Shown here: piece after piece, positions 16,062-19,537 of the stretch
Position numbering within the stretch: position 1 is the stretch's first letter
Layout: each line of letters starts with the position of its first letter
NCBI GenBank assembly: GCA_937934355.1
Contig: CALGZY010000092.1
Span: forward strand, 1-19,537
DNA: 19,537 nt
Direction of reading: 5' to 3'
Source of the DNA: an uncultured Collinsella sp.
Lineage (GTDB): Bacteria > Actinomycetota > Coriobacteriia > Coriobacteriales > Coriobacteriaceae
Translations under genes and position numbers: made by a program
Notes under the pieces: generated by a model
Told to the model about the DNA's origin: nothing
The model's database searches: none
The model's input: the letters and a program-made list of their open reading frames with translations, nothing else

Positions 16062-17912
16062 ATGAACCGATTCGTACAAAAGCTGATCGCCGGTGCTGCT
16101 GCCGTAGCGATCGCCGTAACCGGCCTGTTGGGCGGCGCGCCCGTGGCCAAGGCTGCGGATCCTGCACAGCCGACGGACGGCACCATCACTATCATCAACA
16201 ACGATTCCGCTACGTATGACCATACGTTCGAGGGCTGGAGGCTCGCCACCCTGAAGAACGTTACCGTTACCGGTACGGGTGAGAATGCCTCTATCAACTT
16301 CGAGATCGATACCACTGACGAATTCGTTAACGTTATTGTCGAAGTCATGAGTGAGATGACCGTGGACGGCAAAAACGTTAAGACCGAGTACGAAACTGAC
16401 GCTAACTACAACGGTAGCGTGACTGGTACCGAGGCAAACCCCATGGGCTACCTTATCGACAAGGTGTTTAAGACTGGTGGGAATGCTACTGTCGAAAACA
16501 CTGAGACGCTGTGGAAGAACAGTTCCACTGCTCTCCGTGAATTCGCGACTAAGCTTTCCGCAAAGACCCTGACTTCCTCCGTGGCTGACAATCACAAGAC
16601 GGATTTCAAGAGCGGTAATGCGACGACCGGCGCGAATGAGTGCAAGCAGGGTTTCTGGTTCCTGATGGACACGACCGCCGATCCGAAGGGCACCGTTAAC
16701 GCAAATGCTATTGAGTCTCAGTCCATCCCGATGCTGCTTGCTACCAAGCTCGTTAACCCGACTGATCAGGATGCTCCTGACTACGCTGGCGCTACTGCGA
16801 ACCTGGGCACCGTGACCCTTAAGGCCAACGAACCTTCCATCAACAAGGAGATCACCAAGGTCAACAAGGCTGATGCCGATTCCAAGACCAAGATGAACGC
16901 TCGTATCGGCGACACGATCACCTATACCCTTACCACCACGATTCCGGACTACACCGGCTACGTCGACGGCTCCCGCGTGCTGCAGCTTATCGATACCGCT
17001 GCTCACGGCCTGAAGGACGTTACGGTTACCAAGGTTAAGGTTGGCGACACCGAGCTTAATGAGGATGCTGACGCCGATAACAACGGCTACGTCCTGAAGC
17101 AGGACAAGAATCAGATCGATCCCTTGGACAACTGCAATAAGGCTGACGCTACTGTCACCACGGTTGACCTTGCTCACTACGTTAACACGAACGACAACAT
17201 TGCCTCTGGCGCTACGGTTACCGTTACCTTGACCGCTGTTGTCGACTCCGATGCCGTTATTGCTGGCGTTGGTAACCCCAACACCGTTGAGCTTGCGTAC
17301 TCTCGTACCCCGAGCGGCGAAAAGCACCAGGTTCCTGGCCCCACCGTTCGCGTGTACACCTATGACTTCAGCATCTATAAGACCAACATGGCCGGTGACA
17401 CCGCGCTCTCTGGTGCTCAATTCGCCATTGCCCGCGTGGACAGCAATGCTGAGACCTTCATGACGCAGGACGCTGCGACCAAGGCCTGGAAGAATCTCAC
17501 TACTGCCAAGCCCGCTGCCGATGCGGACGAGGGCGTGTTCACTACCAGCGCTGACGGCAAGATCGCCATGTCTGGTCTCCCTGCTGGCGAGTACCACGTC
17601 TACGAGATTAAGGCTCCTGATGGCTACACCAGCATCGGCCTTCCCGATTTCAAGTTCACCATCACCCCGACGTTTGATACCGCCGGCACGACGGTAACGT
17701 CCGTGGCGTACGAGAAGACGACCAATACCGACGGCAATCGCGTCTCCTTCGGTACGGGCGAAACCGCTTCTATGGCTCAGATCAAGAACGCCAAGAATCT
17801 CACCGAGCTGCCTATGACCGGTGACCTGGGCATCAGGGTCTTCGTTACTGTGGGTGTGCTGCTCATGGCTGCTGGCGCCGCCTTCGCCCTGAGTGCACGA
17901 ATGCGCGCTTAA
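16062..17912 (+). CDS. Major (backbone) pilin, fimbrial isopeptide-forming protein with LPMTG anchor
   Basis: Probable pilus shaft subunit, polymerised by the adjacent sortase and attached to the wall. The 616-aa precursor starts at ATG 16062 (GAAAGGGG, 16050-16057) with a signal peptide (KLIAGAAAVAIAVTGLLGGAPVAKAA). An N-terminal domain (about 30-250) ends in GTVTLKANEPSINKEI, where Lys254 is a candidate pilin-motif lysine for intersubunit linkage. A fimbrial isopeptide D2-type domain follows (about 260-440; INKEITKV, GDTITYTLTTTIPDY, RVLQLIDTAAHGL), then a SpaA/Cna-B domain (about 445-570; DFSIYKTNMAG, E-box VYEIKAPDGY with Glu515). The C-terminus has LPMTG (583-587), a hydrophobic helix and a short basic tail ending SARMRA. 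Codon choice leans to GCT, GTT and ACT more than in neighbouring genes, as expected for an abundant product. It is co-transcribed with the tip gene upstream. Confidence 0.92.
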   Translation: MNRFVQKLIAGAAAVAIAVTGLLGGAPVAKAADPAQPTDGTITIINNDSATYDHTFEGWRLATLKNVTVTGTGENASINFEIDTTDEFVNVIVEVMSEMTVDGKNVKTEYETDANYNGSVTGTEANPMGYLIDKVFKTGGNATVENTETLWKNSSTALREFATKLSAKTLTSSVADNHKTDFKSGNATTGANECKQGFWFLMDTTADPKGTVNANAIESQSIPMLLATKLVNPTDQDAPDYAGATANLGTVTLKANEPSINKEITKVNKADADSKTKMNARIGDTITYTLTTTIPDYTGYVDGSRVLQLIDTAAHGLKDVTVTKVKVGDTELNEDADADNNGYVLKQDKNQIDPLDNCNKADATVTTVDLAHYVNTNDNIASGATVTVTLTAVVDSDAVIAGVGNPNTVELAYSRTPSGEKHQVPGPTVRVYTYDFSIYKTNMAGDTALSGAQFAIARVDSNAETFMTQDAATKAWKNLTTAKPAADADEGVFTTSADGKIAMSGLPAGEYHVYEIKAPDGYTSIGLPDFKFTITPTFDTAGTTVTSVAYEKTTNTDGNRVSFGTGETASMAQIKNAKNLTELPMTGDLGIRVFVTVGVLLMAAGAAFALSARMRA

Positions 17913-17996
17913 TTCCCTAGCTTGATGACGCGGCGAGCGGGCGATCGTCGTCTCCTATCAGCGCCTGCGCGTCGCGTTCTCATCTTCCCTTTCGCC

Positions 17997-18034
17997 GCAC
18001 CCCGTCGCGCTTGGACCCGCGGCGGGGTCGGTGC
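17997..18034 (+). other. GC-rich inverted repeat between pilin and sortase genes
   Basis: GCACCCCG (17997-18004) can pair with CGGGGT-CG-GTGC (18023-18034) with a two-base bulge, followed by TTTG. It could attenuate read-through so that less sortase than pilin is made, but it lacks a proper T-run and other pairings of this GC-rich gap are possible. The rest of the 164-base gap shows nothing clear besides the sortase ribosome site. Confidence 0.25.
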
Positions 18035-18076
18035 TTTGACCGCGCCCTCGCACCCACACCCCCGGAGGTGAACCAC

Positions 18077-19216
18077 ATGGAGGCAATCAAGCCCGTATCG
18101 ACGATGCGCACGCCGAGCGGCGGTTCGAACCCGGCTTCCCCCAGCCGGCGTAAACCGCCCCTCGTCCTGCGCCTGCTTTCCCTTCTGTGCTTTGCCGCTG
18201 GCTTTGTTATCGTGGCCACGCCCCTCGTCCTGCGCGCTATTTCCCAGGCTGAGCAAACGGCCGCAGTTACCGCAGCCCAAAACACCGTGGATGGCTGGCC
18301 CTATCCGCAGGCGGAGGAGGCCCTCGCGGCCGCACACGCCTACAACGAGCAGCTGGCCGCCGGCGGTCAGGACGTCATCGGCGAGGTTGTGGACCCGTTC
18401 GGTAGCACCTCCGCCGCCTCCACCGCCTCTGGCTCTGAGGATTCCATCGCCTCGCAAGACACCACCTACCAGGGGCTTCTTAACGCGGGATCGGGCCTTA
18501 TGTGCTCGGTGCGCATTCCTAAGATCGACGTGAACCTGCCCGTGTACCACGGCACCTCCACCGAGGTACTCGCCGCGGGCGCCGGCCACCTGTATGGAAC
18601 GTCGCTTCCCGTGGGTGGCGCGAACACGCACGCCGTGCTTACCGGCCACCGCGGCGTGCCGGGCTCGCTCCTGTTCACGCGTCTGGACGAGCTGCAGGTT
18701 GGCGACTCGTTTTACATCGAGGTGATGGGCGAGGAGCTGGGTTACAAGATCGACCGCATAGACGTGATTACGCCCGACGACGATTCCAAGTTGCGCGTGA
18801 CCGCCGGCGAGGACCGCGTGACGCTCATGACCTGCACGCCCTACGGCGTGAACTCGCACCGCCTGCTGGTATCGGGTGTGCGTGCAAGCATTCCGGATGA
18901 GGTTCCCGTGCCCGAGGAGGCGCAGGGCATCAACACCACCGCGGTGGCGCTGGGCGTTTTGGGCGCGCTGCTGGCGATTGTTGTGGGTCTCGTTGTGGCC
19001 GGGCACGTGCGCAAGAAGCGGCGCGCCGCGCAGCGTGCCGCCGTTGCCGCCGCGGTGACGTTGGACGCCGACGCGGCTGCTGGCGATGGCAGAAACGGGT
19101 GGACCGCGGGAGCCTCCAGGTTTGCGGCCCCCTTCGCCTCCTCTGCTTCAGCCTCCTCGGCTTCCCCCGATTCCGATGCTGATTCTCCCGAGTATCGCGG
19201 GCGACACCTGCGCTAG
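18077..19216 (+). CDS. Class C (pilin-polymerising) sortase
   Basis: Membrane transpeptidase that cuts LPxTG motifs and joins pilin subunits through a lysine. The 379-aa product starts at ATG 18077 with a strong GGAGGTG at 18064-18070. It has an N-terminal membrane helix (about 33-56, LVLRLLSLLCFAAGFVIVATP), the lid motif DPF (Asp106-Phe108 in EVVDPFGS) typical of class C sortases, the catalytic His191 (LTGHRG), Cys253 (TLMTCTPYG) and Arg262 (NSHRLLV), and a second membrane helix (about 295-315, ALGVLGALLAIVVGLVVAGHV) followed by KKRR, also typical of class C. Odd is the extra ~60-residue C-terminal tail rich in Ala, Ser and Asp. It follows the two pilins in the same direction, completing a three-gene pilus operon; both LPLTG and LPMTG proteins are likely substrates. 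Confidence 0.95.
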   Translation: MEAIKPVSTMRTPSGGSNPASPSRRKPPLVLRLLSLLCFAAGFVIVATPLVLRAISQAEQTAAVTAAQNTVDGWPYPQAEEALAAAHAYNEQLAAGGQDVIGEVVDPFGSTSAASTASGSEDSIASQDTTYQGLLNAGSGLMCSVRIPKIDVNLPVYHGTSTEVLAAGAGHLYGTSLPVGGANTHAVLTGHRGVPGSLLFTRLDELQVGDSFYIEVMGEELGYKIDRIDVITPDDDSKLRVTAGEDRVTLMTCTPYGVNSHRLLVSGVRASIPDEVPVPEEAQGINTTAVALGVLGALLAIVVGLVVAGHVRKKRRAAQRAAVAAAVTLDADAAAGDGRNGWTAGASRFAAPFASSASASSASPDSDADSPEYRGRHLR

Positions 19217-19244
19217 CGCCCGCGTCGGTGCTCAATATCGCTCG

Positions 19245-19511
19245 AAGTGTAGCGCCTTCGCTCGCTTCCTGGTCATTTGCCAGAACCGCGGCGCGATCCC
19301 GAACATGCCGTACGACGCGATGGTCGAGCTTCCTGCCTACATCGGCAAGAACGGCCCCGAGGTCATCTCGCGCGACAACATCCCGCTGTTCCAGCAGGGC
19401 CTCATGATGCAGCAACTCAACTCCGAGAAGCTCGTGGTCGAGGCGTGCATCGAGGGTTCGTATGAGAAGGCGCTCAAGGCGTTGTTAGCGCCGGGCGATT
19501 TTAGCCGCTAA
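19245..19511 (+). pseudogene. Remnant of a family-4 glycosidase (6-phospho-glucosidase-like)
   Basis: One open frame ending in TAA at 19509-19511 encodes a stretch resembling the C-terminal third of glycoside hydrolase family 4 enzymes (NAD- and metal-dependent 6-phospho-alpha-glucosidases): FARFLVICQNRGAIPN, MPYDAMVELPAYIGKNGPE, then EKLVVEACIEGSYEKALKAL. There is no start codon or ribosome site in front, the Rossmann NAD-binding half is missing, and the sequence stops about 60-70 residues short of the usual C-terminus (ends LLAPGDFSR). The frame opens only because it overlaps the sortase tail in another phase. It is best read as a relic left by deletion or recombination. The exact left edge of homology is uncertain. 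Confidence 0.7.
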
Positions 19512-19537
19512 TAGTCAAACGATTTTGACCAATCCCG

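Noticed and set aside
15594..17597. A 667-codon open frame on the minus strand across both pilin genes
   Set aside because: It lies opposite two well-supported pilin genes, its translation is low-complexity Val/Gly/His-rich with no domain, and it has no ribosome site; GC-rich codon bias opens such frames.

Overview
The window looks like chromosomal DNA of a GC-rich Gram-positive gut actinobacterium of the class Coriobacteriia, most likely Collinsella. This is inferred from the strong GC third-position bias, clear Shine-Dalgarno sites, the LPxTG/SpaA-type pilus cluster with a class C sortase, and the general gene style. No marker gene fixes the species.

Layout. 1-743 is the 3' part of an HtrA-like serine protease. 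It is followed by a strong terminator and a gene-free stretch holding a 203-bp element with perfect 29-bp terminal inverted repeats and a G-quadruplex-type core. 1193-3421 is NAD-dependent DNA ligase (ligA). Running leftward from 5735 to 3486 is a MATE efflux pump followed by a MerR/BmrR-type regulator, with a MerR-style 19-bp-spacer promoter in front of the pump. 6072-7109 is a gene for a DUF559/Vsr-like nuclease-fold protein interrupted by one in-frame TAG; two nearly identical 65-bp palindromic repeats flank it. 7345-9700 is a molybdenum-cofactor pair: moaA, then a moaC-mobB fusion. 9966-11246 is an MFS transporter and 11462-12283 a Cof-type HAD phosphatase. Palindromic repeats and hairpins sharing a GGGACAGG-type loop lie between these genes.

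12284-19216 is a regulated sortase-assembled pilus locus: terminators, a LytTR-like tandem operator, an AT-rich structured leader, a large adhesin-like tip pilin, a backbone pilin and a class C sortase. The tip pilin is the most striking object here. Its signal peptide and start lie in one frame and the remaining roughly 1,040 residues in another, and the two meet at a run of eight G just after the signal peptide. Nine G would restore one protein of about 1,098 aa, which suggests a phase-variable ON/OFF switch (this copy OFF). A -1 ribosomal frameshift on the same G run would give the same product.

Downstream of the sortase, 19245-19511 is a decayed internal fragment of a family-4 glycosidase. 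The modules appear independent: protein quality control, DNA joining, drug efflux with its own sensor, cofactor synthesis, and surface attachment whose expression seems layered (two-component-type operator, leader structure, G-tract switch).
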